NCBI RefSeq assembly: GCF_000346465.2
Contig: NC_034011.1
Location: 5,236,440 to 5,300,439 of the forward strand
Direction: 5' to 3'
Length of the DNA: 64,000 nt
From: Prunus persica
Taxonomy: Eukaryota > Streptophyta > Magnoliopsida > Rosales > Rosaceae
In this document: piece after piece, positions 46,476-58,255 of the stretch
Position numbering within the stretch: position 1 is the first letter of the stretch
Layout: each line of letters starts with the position of its first letter
Position numbers and translations under genes: made by a program
The notes under the pieces: generated by a model
Told to the model about the DNA's origin: nothing
Seen by the model: only the letters and a program-made list of their open reading frames with translations
Database searches by the model: none

Positions 46476-46530
46476 TGAAGGAAGTTGAGGTTTCACCCCA
46501 AAACCAATTGGCAATGGGGGTAGTAGTCTA
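46476..46530 (-). mobile_element. TRIM LTR fragment
   Basis: TGAAGGAAGTTGAGGTTTCA and CCAATTGGCAATGGGGGTAG match one end of the TRIM repeats at 13580-13942. The match is lost after about 55 bp. Confidence 0.7.
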
Positions 46531-46630
46531 AGCACGTTCTTCATAAATATATGCTCATTAAACTTGTGTCACAGATGCAAATCCTATCATTGCACCAGTG
46601 GAGGCAACAAAATGACAGTTTACATAGTGT

Positions 46631-46965
46631 GAGATCCTCCAGATCACCAACAATTTAAAGAGGATTCTTGGCGAAGGTGGATTTGGAACAGTTTATCATG
46701 GATGCATAGACAAAACTCAAGTAGCTGTCAAGATGCTTTCACCGTCTTCAGTTCAAGGGCTTCAACAATTTCATTCTGAGGCACGTTTGTTAAATTACCA
46801 GAGGCTTGGATTTTTTTTAGCACTAGAAATCTAACTTCTGCAGAAACATTCCTTAATCTCCACATTATTTTTTATTTTCTGTGGATGCAGTGCAGACAGC
46901 ACTCCAGTTGTCTTCACTTGGGAAGGTAGACTTCAAATAGCTACAGATGCTGCACAAGGTGTGAA
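46631..46965 (+). pseudogene. Receptor-like kinase fragment
   Basis: The first piece (46631 to about 46790) encodes EILQITNNLKRILGEGGFGT, then VYHG and VAVKMLS: the glycine-rich loop and VAVK lysine of a plant receptor-like kinase. After an intron-like gap, a second piece (from about 46891, after GATGCAG) encodes FTWEGRLQIATDAAQG, the helix before the catalytic loop. Catalytic and activation segments and the whole ectodomain are missing. The pattern resembles malectin/LRR receptor kinases. It is a decayed gene fragment. Confidence 0.75.
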
Positions 46966-47589
46966 ACTAATAAATTATCTTGTACTCCTTTTTAGCTAAC
47001 ATCTCCTCAGGCCTTTGCCTAATGCTTCTTATGGAACACAAATGCCGACAGATACCTTGGCACTTGCCGTGCGGTATCACACTGGTCCAACAGCACTTAA
47101 TTATACACTACATAGGTGAGTGCAAAATCTCCCTGTTCATGATCGATAGATTAACTAATAACTAAGGACTGATGAAATATATATTTCTCCTGATTATCTA
47201 CGTTTTGTCTATGTCTATGGTTTGGATGTCATGGACGAAAATACAACTCGGCTGTACTAGTTTAGAGACCATTGCAACAATTAAGTCCAAAATATATTAA
47301 TATTAATATATAAGAGTATTGTACCTGCAGCTAATATATGGTGTTGCGAATTTCCATTTGCCACTTACCCATAAACAAGTGCCACAGCAACCATCAACGC
47401 AATACCCAATTAGAGAAACCACGTTCGTACGGTGAACTCTTATCAACAATCTCGCATGTTTGAGTTGAAATTAGTCCCACATTGGAACACTAGAATTCCT
47501 TGGAGGTCTTTATAAGACTTACTCTTGCAAACAGAGTAGTTCAGCCCGGTCAGGCAAGTGGCCCAATTGAGTGGCCTGTGGTCATATGA
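46966..47589. other. Intergenic; LTR-like sequence before the array
   Basis: No coding is seen. From about 47466 a TAGTCCCACATTGGAACACT sequence followed by TTTATAAGACTTACTC resembles the start and TATA region of plant LTRs, suggesting the array may sit in a retroelement. No second LTR was found. Confidence 0.4.
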
Positions 47590-50500
47590 CCTTTAGGCCA
47601 ATGGTTAATTAATATATTTAATTAATCAAAAGATTGGCCTTGGGCCTTGGGGCTCTTGGGGTCGGTGATTTAAATTAAACCCGATTAGTTAATTAATTAT
47701 TTTCAAATAATGTTTTGAATTTCATCCTTCTATTTGTTGTTTAAAATATAATTACTAATGAAAGTAATAAGAAAAGGCTAACATACTACTTAATTACATA
47801 TATTAAATTAAAGAAGTGGGCCAAAAAACAAAAGTTAAGACACTAATTTTATCTTTTTTAATTTGTTTTTTTAAAAAAAATTTCAAAGATTAAATTTTAA
47901 TTTTTAAAAGTATAGCCGCACGGCTATACAACGCCCAGGGCCCAGGTGCCACGTGTCAAATGAGTAAAGCCGAGCGGCTATACTATTTTTGGCAAAAAAA
48001 GGAAGATGAGTACAGCCGCGCGGCTGTACTATTTCTGAAAAAATTTCAAAAAGAATCTGGTATAGCCGGGCGGCTATACTGTATATGCATGCACACAGAC
48101 CCGCCCAGTGCTGATGCGCCACGCGTCAAAGGAGTAGAGCCGGTTTTTGGTTTTAGAAAAGTATAGCCGCGCGGCTATACTATTTTGAAAATCAATTCAG
48201 GGGAAAACTGGGTATAGCCGAACGGCTATACTATTTTGTTTTTAGTGTATATCATTTTTTTTTTATTCAATAATATGTGAGAATTATGTGTTCAATGGTT
48301 AATTAATACATATTCAATTAATCAAAAGGTTGGCCTTGGGCCTTTGGGCTCTTGGGGTCGGTGATTTAAATTAAACCCGATTAGTTAATTAATTATTTTC
48401 AAATAATGTTTTGAATTTCATCCTTCTATTTGTTGTTTAAAATATAATTACTAATGAAAGTAATAAGAAAAGGCTAACATACTACTTAATTACATATATT
48501 AAATTAAAGAAGTGGGCCAAAAAACAAAAGTTAAGACACTAATTTTATCTTTTTTAATTTGTTTTTTTAAAAAAAATTTCAAAGATTAAATTTTAATTTT
48601 TAAAAGTATAGCCGCACGGCTATACAACGCCCAGGGCCCAGGTGCCACGTGTCAAATGAGTAAAGCCGAGCGGCTATACTATTTTTGGCAAAAAAAGGAA
48701 GATGAGTACAGCCGCGCGGCTGTACTATTTCTGAAAAAATTTCAAAAAGAATCTGGTATAGCCGGGCGGCTATACTGTATATGCATGCACACAGACCCGC
48801 CCAGTGCTGATGCGCCACGCGTCAAAGGAGTAGAGCCGGTTTTTGGTTTTAGAAAAGTATAGCCGCGCGGCTATACTATTTTGAAAATCAATTCAGGGGA
48901 AAACTGGGTATAGCCGAACGGCTATACTATTTTGTTTTTAGTGTATATCATTTTTTTTTTATTCAATAATATGTGAGAATTATGTGTTCAATGGTTAATT
49001 AATACATATTCAATTAATCAAAAGGTTGGCCTTGGGCCTTTGGGCTCTTGGGGTCGGTGATTTAATTAAACCCGATTAGGTAATTAATATTTCAAATAAT
49101 GTTTGAATTTCATCCTTCTATTTGTTGTTTAAAATATAATTACTAATGAAAGTAATAAGAAAAGGCTAACATACTACTTAATTACATATATTAAATTAAA
49201 GAAGTGGGCCAAAAAACAAAAGTTAAGACACTAATTTTATCTTTTTTAATTTGTTTTTTTAAAAAAAATTTCAAAGATTAAATTTTAATTTTTAAAAGTA
49301 TAGCCGCACGGCTATAAAACGCCCAGGGCCCAGGTGCCACGTGTCAAATGAGTAAAGCCGAGCGGCTATACTATTTTTGGCAAAAAAAGGAAGATGAGTA
49401 CAGCCGCGCGGCTGTACTATTTCTGAAAAAATTTCAAAAAGAATCTGGTATAGCCGGGCGGCTATACTGTATATGCATGCACACAGACCCGCCCAGTGTT
49501 TATACACCACGCGTCAAGGAGTAGAGCCGGTTTTTGGTTTTAAAAAAGTATAGCCGCGCGGCTATACTATTTTGAAAATCAATTCAGGGGAAAACTGGGT
49601 ATAGCCGAACGGCTATACTATTTTGTTTTTAGTGTATATCATTTTTTTTTTATTCAATAATATGTGAGAATTATGTGTTCAATGGTTAATTAATACATAT
49701 TCAATTAATCAAAAGGTTGGCCTTGGGCCTTTGGGCTCTTGGGGTCGGTGATTTAAATTAAACCCGATTAGTTAATTAATTATTTTCAAATAATGTTTTG
49801 AATTTCATCCTTCTATTTGTTGTTTAAAATATAATTACTAATGAAAGTAATAAGAAAAGGCTAACATACTACTTAATTACATATATTAAATTAAAGAAGT
49901 GGGCCAAAAAACAAAAGTTAAGACACTAATTTTATCTTTTTTAATTTGTTTTTTTAAAAAAAATTTCAAAGATTAAATTTTAATTTTTAAAAGTATAGCC
50001 GCACGGCTATACAACGCCCAGGGCCCAGGTGCCACGTGTCAAATGAGTAAAGCCGAGCGGCTATACTATTTTTGGCAAAAAAAGGAAGATGAGTACAGCC
50101 GCGCGGCTGTACTATTTCTGAAAAAATTTCAAAAAGAATCTGGTATAGCCGGGCGGCTATACTGTATATGCATGCACACAGACCCGCCCAGTGCTGATGC
50201 GCCACGCGTCAAAGGAGTAGAGCCGGTTTTTGGTTTTAGAAAAGTATAGCCGCGCGGCTATACTATTTTGAAAATCAATTCAGGGGAAAACTGGGTATAG
50301 CCGAACGGCTATACTATTTTGTTTTTAGTGTATATCATTTTTTTTTTATTCAATAATATGTGAGAATTATGTGTTCAATGGTTAATTAATACATATTCAA
50401 TTAATCAAAAGGTTGGCCTTGGGCCTTTGGGCTCTTGGGGTCGGTGATTTAAATTAAACCCGATTAGTTAATTAATTATTTTCAAATAATGTTTTGAATT

Positions 50501-53500
50501 TCATCCTTCTATTTGTTGTTTAAAATATAATTACTAATGAAAGTAATAAGAAAAGGCTAACATACTACTTAATTACATATATTAAATTAAAGAAGTGGGC
50601 CAAAAAACAAAAGTTAAGACACTAATTTTATCTTTTTTAATTTGTTTTTTTAAAAAAAATTTCAAAGATTAAATTTTAATTTTTAAAAGTATAGCCGCAC
50701 GGCTATACAACGCCCAGGGCCCAGGTGCCACGTGTCAAATGAGTAAAGCCGAGCGGCTATACTATTTTTGGCAAAAAAAGGAAGATAAGTACAGCCGCGC
50801 GGCTGTACTATTTCTGAAAAAATTTCAAAAAGAATCTGGTATAGCCGGGCGGCTATACTGTATATGCATGCACACAGACCCGCCCAGTGCTGATGCGCCA
50901 CGCGTCAAAGGAGTAGAGCCGGTTTTTGGTTTTAGAAAAGTATAGCCGCGCGGCTATACTATTTTGAAAATCAATTCAGGGGAAAACTGGGTATAGCCGA
51001 ACGGCTATACTATTTTGTTTTTAGTGTATATCATTTTTTTTTTATTCAATAATATGTGAGAATTATGTGTTCAATGGTTAATTAATACATATTCAATTAA
51101 TCAAAAGGTTGGCCTTGGGCCTTTGGGCTCTTGGGGTCGGTGATTTAAATTAAACCCGATTAGTTAATTAATTATTTTCAAATAATGTTTTGAATTTCAT
51201 CCTTCTATTTGTTGTTTAAAATATAATTACTAATGAAAGTAATAAGAAAAGGCTAACATACTACTTAATTACATATATTAAATTGAAGAAGTGGGCCAAA
51301 AAACAAAAGTTAAGACACTAATTTTATCTTTTTTAATTTGTTTTTTTAAAAAAAATTTCAAAGATTAAATTTTAATTTTTAAAAGTATAGCCGCACGGCT
51401 ATACAACGCCCAGGGCCCAGGTGCCACGTGTCAAATGCGTAAAGCCGAGCGGCTATACTATTTTTGGCAAAAAAAGGAAGATGAGTACAGCCGCGCGGCT
51501 GTACTATTTCTGAAAAAATTTCAAAAAGAATCTGGTATAGCCGGGCGGCTATACTGTATATGCATGCACACAGACCCGCCCAGTGCTGATGCGCCACGCG
51601 TCAAAGGAGTAGAGCCGGTTTTTTGGTTTTTAGAAAAGTATAGCCGCGCGGCTATACTATTTTGAAAATCAATTCAGGGGAAAACTGGGTATAGCCGAAC
51701 GGCTATACTATTTTGTTTTTAGTGTATATCATTTTTTTTTTATTCAATAATATGTGAGAATTATGTGTTCAATGGTTAATTAATACATATTCAATTAATC
51801 AAAAGGTTGGCCTTGGGCCTTTGGGCTCTTGGGGTCGGTGATTTAAATTAAACCCGATTAGTTAATTAATTATTTTCAAATAATGTTTTGAATTTCATCC
51901 TTCTATTTGTTGTTTAAAATATAATTACTAATGAAAGTAATAAGAAAAGGCTAACATACTACTTAATTACATATATTAAATTAAAGAAGTGGGCCAAAAA
52001 ACAAAAGTTAAGACACTAATTTTATCTTTTTTAATTTGTTTTTTTAAAAAAAATTTCAAAGATTAAATTTTAATTTTTAAAAGTATAGCCGCACGGCTAT
52101 AAAACGCCCAGGGCCCAGGTGCCACGTGTCAAATGAGTAAAGCCGAGCGGCTATACTATTTTTGGCAAAAAAAGGAAGATGAGTACAGCCGCGCGGCTGT
52201 ACTATTTCTGAAAAAATTTCAAAAAGAATCTGGTATAGCCGGGCGGCTATACTGTATATGCATGCACACAGACCCGCCCAGTGCTGATGCGCCACGCGTC
52301 AAAGGAGTAGAGCCGGTTTTTGGTTTTAGAAAAGTATAGCCGCGCGGCTATACTATTTTGAAAATCAATTCAGGGGAAAACTGGGTATAGCCGAACGGCT
52401 ATACTATTTTGTTTTTAGTGTATATCATTTTTTTTTTTATTCAATAATATGTGAGAATTATGTGTTCAATGGTTAATTAATACATATTCAATTAATCAAA
52501 AGGTTGGCCTTGGGCCTTTGGGCTCTTGGGGTCGGTGATTTAAATTAAACCCGATTAGTTAATTAATTATTTTCAAATAATGTTTTGAATTTCATCCTTC
52601 TATTTGTTGTTTAAAATATAATTACTAATGAAAGTAATAAGAAAAGGCTAACATACTACTTAATTACATATATTAAATTAAAGAAGTGGGCCAAAAAACA
52701 AAAGTTAAGACACTAATTTTATCTTTTTTAATTTGTTTTTTTAAAAAAAATTTCAAAGATTAAATTTTAATTTTTAAAAGTATAGCCGCACGGCTATAAA
52801 ACGCCCAGGGCCCAGGTGCCACGTGTCAAATGCGTAAAGCCGAGCGGCTATACTATTTTTGGCAAAAAAAGGAAGATGAGTACAGCCGCGCGGCTGTACT
52901 ATTTCTGAAAAAATTTCAAAAAGAATCTGGTATAGCCGGGCGGCTATACTGTATATGCATGCACACAGACCCGCCCAGTGCTGATGCGCCACGCGTCAAA
53001 GGAGTAGAGCCGGTTTTTGGTTTGAAAAAAGTATAGCCGCGCGGCTATACTATTTTGAAAATCAATTCAGGGGAAAACTGGGTATAGCCGAACGGCTATA
53101 CTATTTTGTTTTTAGTGTATATCATTTTTTTTTATTCAATAATATGTGAGAATTAAGTGTTCAATGGTTAATTAATACATATTCAATTAATCAAAAGGTT
53201 GGCCTTGGGCCTTTGGGCTCTTGGGGTCGGTGATTTAAATTAAACCCGATTAGTTAATTAATTATTTTCAAATAATGTTTTGAATTTCATCATTTTATTT
53301 GTTGTGTAAAATATAATTACTAATGAAAGTAACAAGAAAAGGCTAACATACTACTTAATTACATATATTAAATTAAAGAAGTGGGCCAAAAAACAAAAGT
53401 TAAGACACTAATTTTATCTTTTTTAATTTGTTTTTTTAAAAAAAATTTCAAGATTAAATTTTAATTTTTAAAAGTATAGCCGCCCGGCTATACACGCCCA

Positions 53501-55190
53501 GGGCCCAGTGCCACGTGTCAATGAGTAAAGCCGAGCGGCTATACTATTTTTGGCAAAAAAAAGGAAGATGAGTACAGCCGCGCGGCTGTACTATTTCTGA
53601 AAAAATTTCAAAAAGAATCTGGTATAGCCGGGCGGCTATACTGTACATGCATGCACACAGACCCGCCCAGTGCTGATGCGCCACGCGTCAAAGGAGTAGA
53701 GCCGGTTTTTGGTTTTAAAAACGTATAGCCGCGCGGCTATACTATTTTGAAAATCAATTCAGGGGAAAACTGGGTATAGCCGGACGGCTATACTATTTTG
53801 TTTTTAGTGTATATCATTTTTTTTTATTCAATAATATGTGAGAATTATGTGTTCAATGGTTAATTAATACATATTCAATTAATCAAAAGGTTGGCCTTGG
53901 GCCTTTGGGCTTTTGGGGTCGGTGATTTAAATTAAACCCGATTAGTTAATTAATTATTTTCAAATAATGTTTTGAATTTCATCCTTCTATTTGTTGTTTA
54001 AAATATAATTACTAATGAAAGTAATAAGAAAAGGCTAACATGCTACTTAATTACATATATTAAATTAAATAAGTGGGCCAAAAAACAAAAGTTAAGGCAC
54101 TAATTTTATCTTTTTTAATTTGTTTTTTTTAAAAAAATTTCAAAGATTAAATTTTAATTTTTAAAAGTATAGCCGCACGGCTATACAGCGCCCAGGGCCC
54201 AGGTGCCACGTGTCAAATGCGTAAAGCTATACTATTTTTGGCCCAAAAAAAAAAGGAAGATGAGTACAGCCGTGCGGCTGTACTATTTCTGAAAAAATTT
54301 CAAACAGAATCTGGTATAGCCGGGCGGCTATACTGTATATGCATGCACACAGACCCGCCCAGTGCTGATGCGCCACGTGTGAAAGGAGTAGAGCCGGTTT
54401 TTGGTTTTAAAAACGTATAGCCGCGCGGCTATACGATTTTGAAAATCAATTAAGGGGAAAACTGGATATAGCCGATCGGCTATACTATTTTGTTTTTAGT
54501 ATATATCATTTTTTATTCAATAATATGTGAGAATTATGTGTTCAATGGTTAATTAATACATATTCAATTAATCAAAAGGTTGGCCTTGGGCATTTGGGCT
54601 CTTGGGATCTGTGATTTAAATTAAACCCAATTTGTTAATCAATTATTTTTAAATAATGTTTTGAATTTCATTCTTCTATTTGCTGTTTAAAATATAATTA
54701 CTAATGAAAGTAATAAGAAAAGGCTAACATATTACTTAATTACATATATTAAATTAAAGAAGTGGGCCAAAAAACAAAAGTTAAGAAACTATTTTTATAT
54801 TTTTATTTTTTTTTTTCAAAAAAAAATTTCCCAGATTAAATTTTAATTTTTAAAAGTATAGACGCACGGCTATACAGCGCCCAGGGCCCAGGTGCCACGT
54901 GTCAAATGCGTAAAGCTATACTATTTTTGGCCCAAAAAAAAGGAAGATGAGTACAGCCGCGTGGCTATACTGTATATGTATGTATACGGACCCAGCCAGC
55001 GCTTACGCGCCACGCTTCGAACGAGTAGAACTGTTTTTTTTTTTTTTAAACAGTATAGCTGCACGGCTATACGATTTTTAAAAGCAATTAATTGGAAAAC
55101 TGAGTATTGCTGGGCGGTTATACTATTTTATTTATTTATTTATAGTATATATCATTTTTATTCAATAATATGTGAGAATTATGTTTGATG
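47590..55190. repeat. Tandem array, 11 units of ~695 bp, palindrome-bearing
   Basis: The first dyad of each unit starts at 47910, 48606, 49298, 49993, 50689, 51385, 52083, 52780, 53474, 54167 and 54856 (steps 689-698). Most of each unit is AT-rich. A ~300-bp part carries six dyads: central CA; a variant with one altered arm; GTACAGCCGCGCGGCTGTAC; central GG; the perfect CG form; and central AA. A lone half-site also occurs. Each unit also has a GCCACGTGTC G-box-like site and ATGCATGCA. Most of units 1-8 are nearly identical; units 9 to 11 diverge progressively and the last is truncated. Frames of 68-76 codons recur but are by-products of the dyads. Confidence 0.95.
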
Positions 55191-56115
55191 TTTGATCCAC
55201 ATGATTTGGAGTGCCATATAGCAAGTCTGTTGGAGCTGCGTTTTCCCCTCCTAGAGGTGCCTTAAATATATACCTTTCTGGATCAACTCAACTTACAAGG
55301 GCTAGAAATGGAGAGGATGAAGCAAAGCCAAGAGGAAGCCTAAGCAAGTGAAACTCTCGCGAATAGGAGAAGAAGTCTATCAGCTCAAACTGAGAAAGAG
55401 GGGTGCAAACGGGGAACCACTTACACCGCCCTTTACTCTCTAACTAAGAAACGCGAGGAGTCTTCGGCAAAGCAACTCAAGACGGAGGTACACAGCTCGG
55501 AGCGGATGGTTGGTGTATCCCATAAGCCCTTGTTAGCTTTCTCAACTTTCCAATGTGTGACATTTTCACCTTCACATTCTCACATGATTAGGGTCGGCCT
55601 TGAGGTTTTAGTGGCCCACTACCATATATTAAATGAGGCTTTTTTATCTGATTTTTTTGTCATAATTTTTTTTTAAAACACAATCGATAATAAATAAACC
55701 AAAAGTACCACAAAGATAAAAATTAAATTTAAATAGCAAACAAAGAGGAATAAAACCTGATTTACTTATAGGAAGGAACTACACTCTCCACCTTGGAGAG
55801 ATCCTGGAGAAATAGATAGGGTTTGTTCATTTTAATAGATTGGAGGGAACAAGAACTGAGAAATCAATGGTTTGTTCCATGTAAAAGAACTGAAAAAAAA
55901 AAATTGGTTTTTCAAAAGGGTTTGAGTAATTTCTGAAGAAGATACATTTTTTAATTGACGGAAGAAGAGAAGTTTTAGAAGAGAAAAAAAAATGAGTTTT
56001 TTAGTGAGAGATTGAAGCACAAAAGAGAAGAAGAAATACTGAGAGATGTTCAAGAAAAGAAGAAGAAGAAAAAATAACAACGAAGACTTAGAAAAAAGAG
56101 GAGGAGACATAGAAC
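55191..56115. other. Intergenic with TRIM LTR fragment
   Basis: About 55518-55586 (CCCATAAGCCCTTG through ACCTTCACATTCTCACA) matches the right part of the TRIM repeat. The rest is purine-rich and AT-rich with no gene. Confidence 0.5.
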
Positions 56116-56658
56116 TAGGGCTCGTCAATGGGCCAGGCTGGGCTAGCCTGGCCAAAATTTAATGGGCTTAGACTGGGTCGGGCTGAGCTTTAAAGAGGAG
56201 AGATAAAATATCGGGCCGAGCCGGGACGGATTTTTTTTTAAAATTCAAAGCCCAAGCCCAACTAGAATGCCAATCGGGCCAGGCTTAGATGGGCCTACTT
56301 CATTCAAAAACAATCATAAACTTAATCATAAGGGCATTTTAGTCCAAATTTGATATTAAACTCACTTAATTCCAATATTTTCACATCAAACCAAATTCAT
56401 AAAATACCCAATAAAATCACACAACTTAATAAGATTTTTCACAAAAATAATAAAACCAAGTATTATTTTTGAGGTTATTACATAATTAAACCTTAATACA
56501 TTTTAAAAAATAATAAGTATCAAATTTTTTTTTTTAAAGGATGGTATGAATAAATATGCAAATTTTTGGTGATGTATTCAAGAAAAGCATGATTATATTT
56601 GGTGGTACGATTATGTTTCGTGATATGATTATATTTGGTGATGTGATATGTTGTTCAT

Positions 56659-56694
<36 letters not shown>

Positions 56695-57065
56695 TTGAAT
56701 TAATAATTGACACAAATTAATGTGCTAATCATCCAATTATAAACTAGGAATGAGTAAAGAAAAGTAAATGAAATGAAACAAATTATATATGTGATTTAAG
56801 TGATATAATCCTAAACCTAAACTCTTATTTATACATAATTATATATGTATGCGGGCCTAACGGGCCGGGATTTTGTGGGCGGGCCAGGCCGGGCTTTCTT
56901 GGGCAGGCCCGGCCCAGGCTTCAGACACTCAAGTCCAAGCCTAGCCCAGTCCAAGGCGGCCCAAGCCATCTCAAAGCCCATAACGGGTCAAGCCGGGCTT
57001 TTTTTTCAATGGACCGAACGGGCTCCCATCGGCCCATGAACCTGCGGGCCAAATGATGAGGCCTA
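56116..57065. mobile_element. Non-autonomous hAT element, GGGC-rich, 8-bp TSD
   Basis: It begins TAGGGCTCGTCAATGGGCC; its end in reverse complement reads TAGGCCTCATCATTTGGCC. CATAGAAC flanks both sides (56108-56115 and 57066-57073). Sub-terminal zones are full of GGCCCGGCC/GGGCC motifs around an AT-rich centre with a long TA run (56661-56690). It is 950 bp with no coding. Confidence 0.9.
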
Positions 57066-57647
57066 CATAGAACATCAGAAAATGAAGAGGAGGAGCCACG
57101 AGAGGAGACACAGGGGACAACTTTTATCTCTTCCGTAATTTTTTTTTTAAAATTGTCTCCTTTAATTTTGAATGTGGCCTTCCGTTCAAGAAGTTTGAGG
57201 CCTCAAGTTTTGGAACTCATCGATCCTTTAAAAATAAAAAGCTTTGGAACTCTCAATAAAATATATAAATTATAGGTATGTACAGGATATATATATATAT
57301 ATAGAATTTGGGGCCCCTTTGAACTGCGGCCCTAGTCGTCGCACTCCGCACCCATGCTCAGAGTCGGCACTGTACACGACTCTGCATATATGACGAATTT
57401 TTAAGTCTAACACATAGACAACACATATTGGATGATATACAGTACATGTGGTTGTTGGGCTTGCACACATGAACTAACCCGCTTCGATACTATGAAGAAA
57501 GTTGAGGTTTTACCTCAAAATCAGCGTAGCATGCAGAATATTCTTGATACTTAATTAAATAAATATGCATTGTTCAGACGCTAACTTTGGTTATCATTAG
57601 TTTAATTCAATTATTTCATTTCGCACTTTCTTTTCTCATACTAATAT
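57066..57647. other. Intergenic with TRIM internal fragment
   Basis: About 57390-57524 matches the TRIM centre plus the start of one repeat (GACAACACATATTGGATGAT, then TATGAAGAAAGTTGAGGTTT). A TA run lies at 57289-57302. No gene. Confidence 0.55.
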
Positions 57648-57940
57648 ACTAGCCCCTTGACACATGCTCACGCATGTGCCAATTGGTTTTCTTTTTTTTT
57701 ATTTTTTTATTTTTAGAATTAAGAAAAAATAACAGGGTAGTTATGTTCCATAAAAGTAGGACCTATTATCTTATTTTGTTTTTAATTTTAATTTTTTTAA
57801 TATTAAAAAATGTGAATTTATGATATTATCCTCATTTAATTAATAATTTCAATTCTTAATGTTTGAATTAACAAAGGGTATTTTCTGGTATTTTGAATGT
57901 TTCACCATTCTCTGCCTTTTGCTTTATATATATAGATGAA
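57648..57940. repeat. Dispersed repeat, copy B
   Basis: This is the second copy of the repeat at 1772-2042. Here the hairpin near its start is better preserved (CACATGCTCACGCATGTG). Confidence 0.6.
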
Positions 57941-58255
57941 TTGTTTTTGTTAAACTAGGATTATATGAACATAGATTATATGGTGACTAAACCCACATGT
58001 TTTGAACGTTAATTAAAGTGGTTACTTTTTCCAGCCGCAATCCGGAAACTTCCCAGCTAACTTTGCCACTTGGGAAACACGATTGCTCATGCTTCCTTAT
58101 CTCTACGGCCGGAACTTTTTTACTCTTCTCCAGCAAGTGTTTTTCCATTTGGTGACTTAGTTAGGGTTGCTATGGAATTAATATTCTGCGGAAGCAATTA
58201 TTCCAAATCATTACACTAGTAAATCATTTACAAGTAAACTTAATATTATTCTTTT
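57941..58255. other. Intergenic, nothing recognised
   Basis: AT-rich sequence up to the LTR boundary; no exon or repeat was identified. Confidence 0.4.

Noticed and set aside
47904..53036. Recurring 68-76-codon frames on both strands of the array (for example starting MSKAERLYYFWQKK or MAHQHWAGLCACIYS)
   Set aside because: They recur only because the DNA unit recurs, they span the palindromic dyads in both directions, and they have no start context or domain signal. Palindromes make paired frames on both strands automatically.
47910..55077. Dyads as transcription terminators
   Set aside because: Hairpin plus T-run termination is bacterial. Here the dyads are bidirectional, dispersed, and many lack a following T-run.
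47590..55190. CRISPR-like array
   Set aside because: Units are ~695 bp near-identical tandem copies with dyads inside, in a plant nuclear context. There are no short direct repeats with unique spacers and no cas genes.
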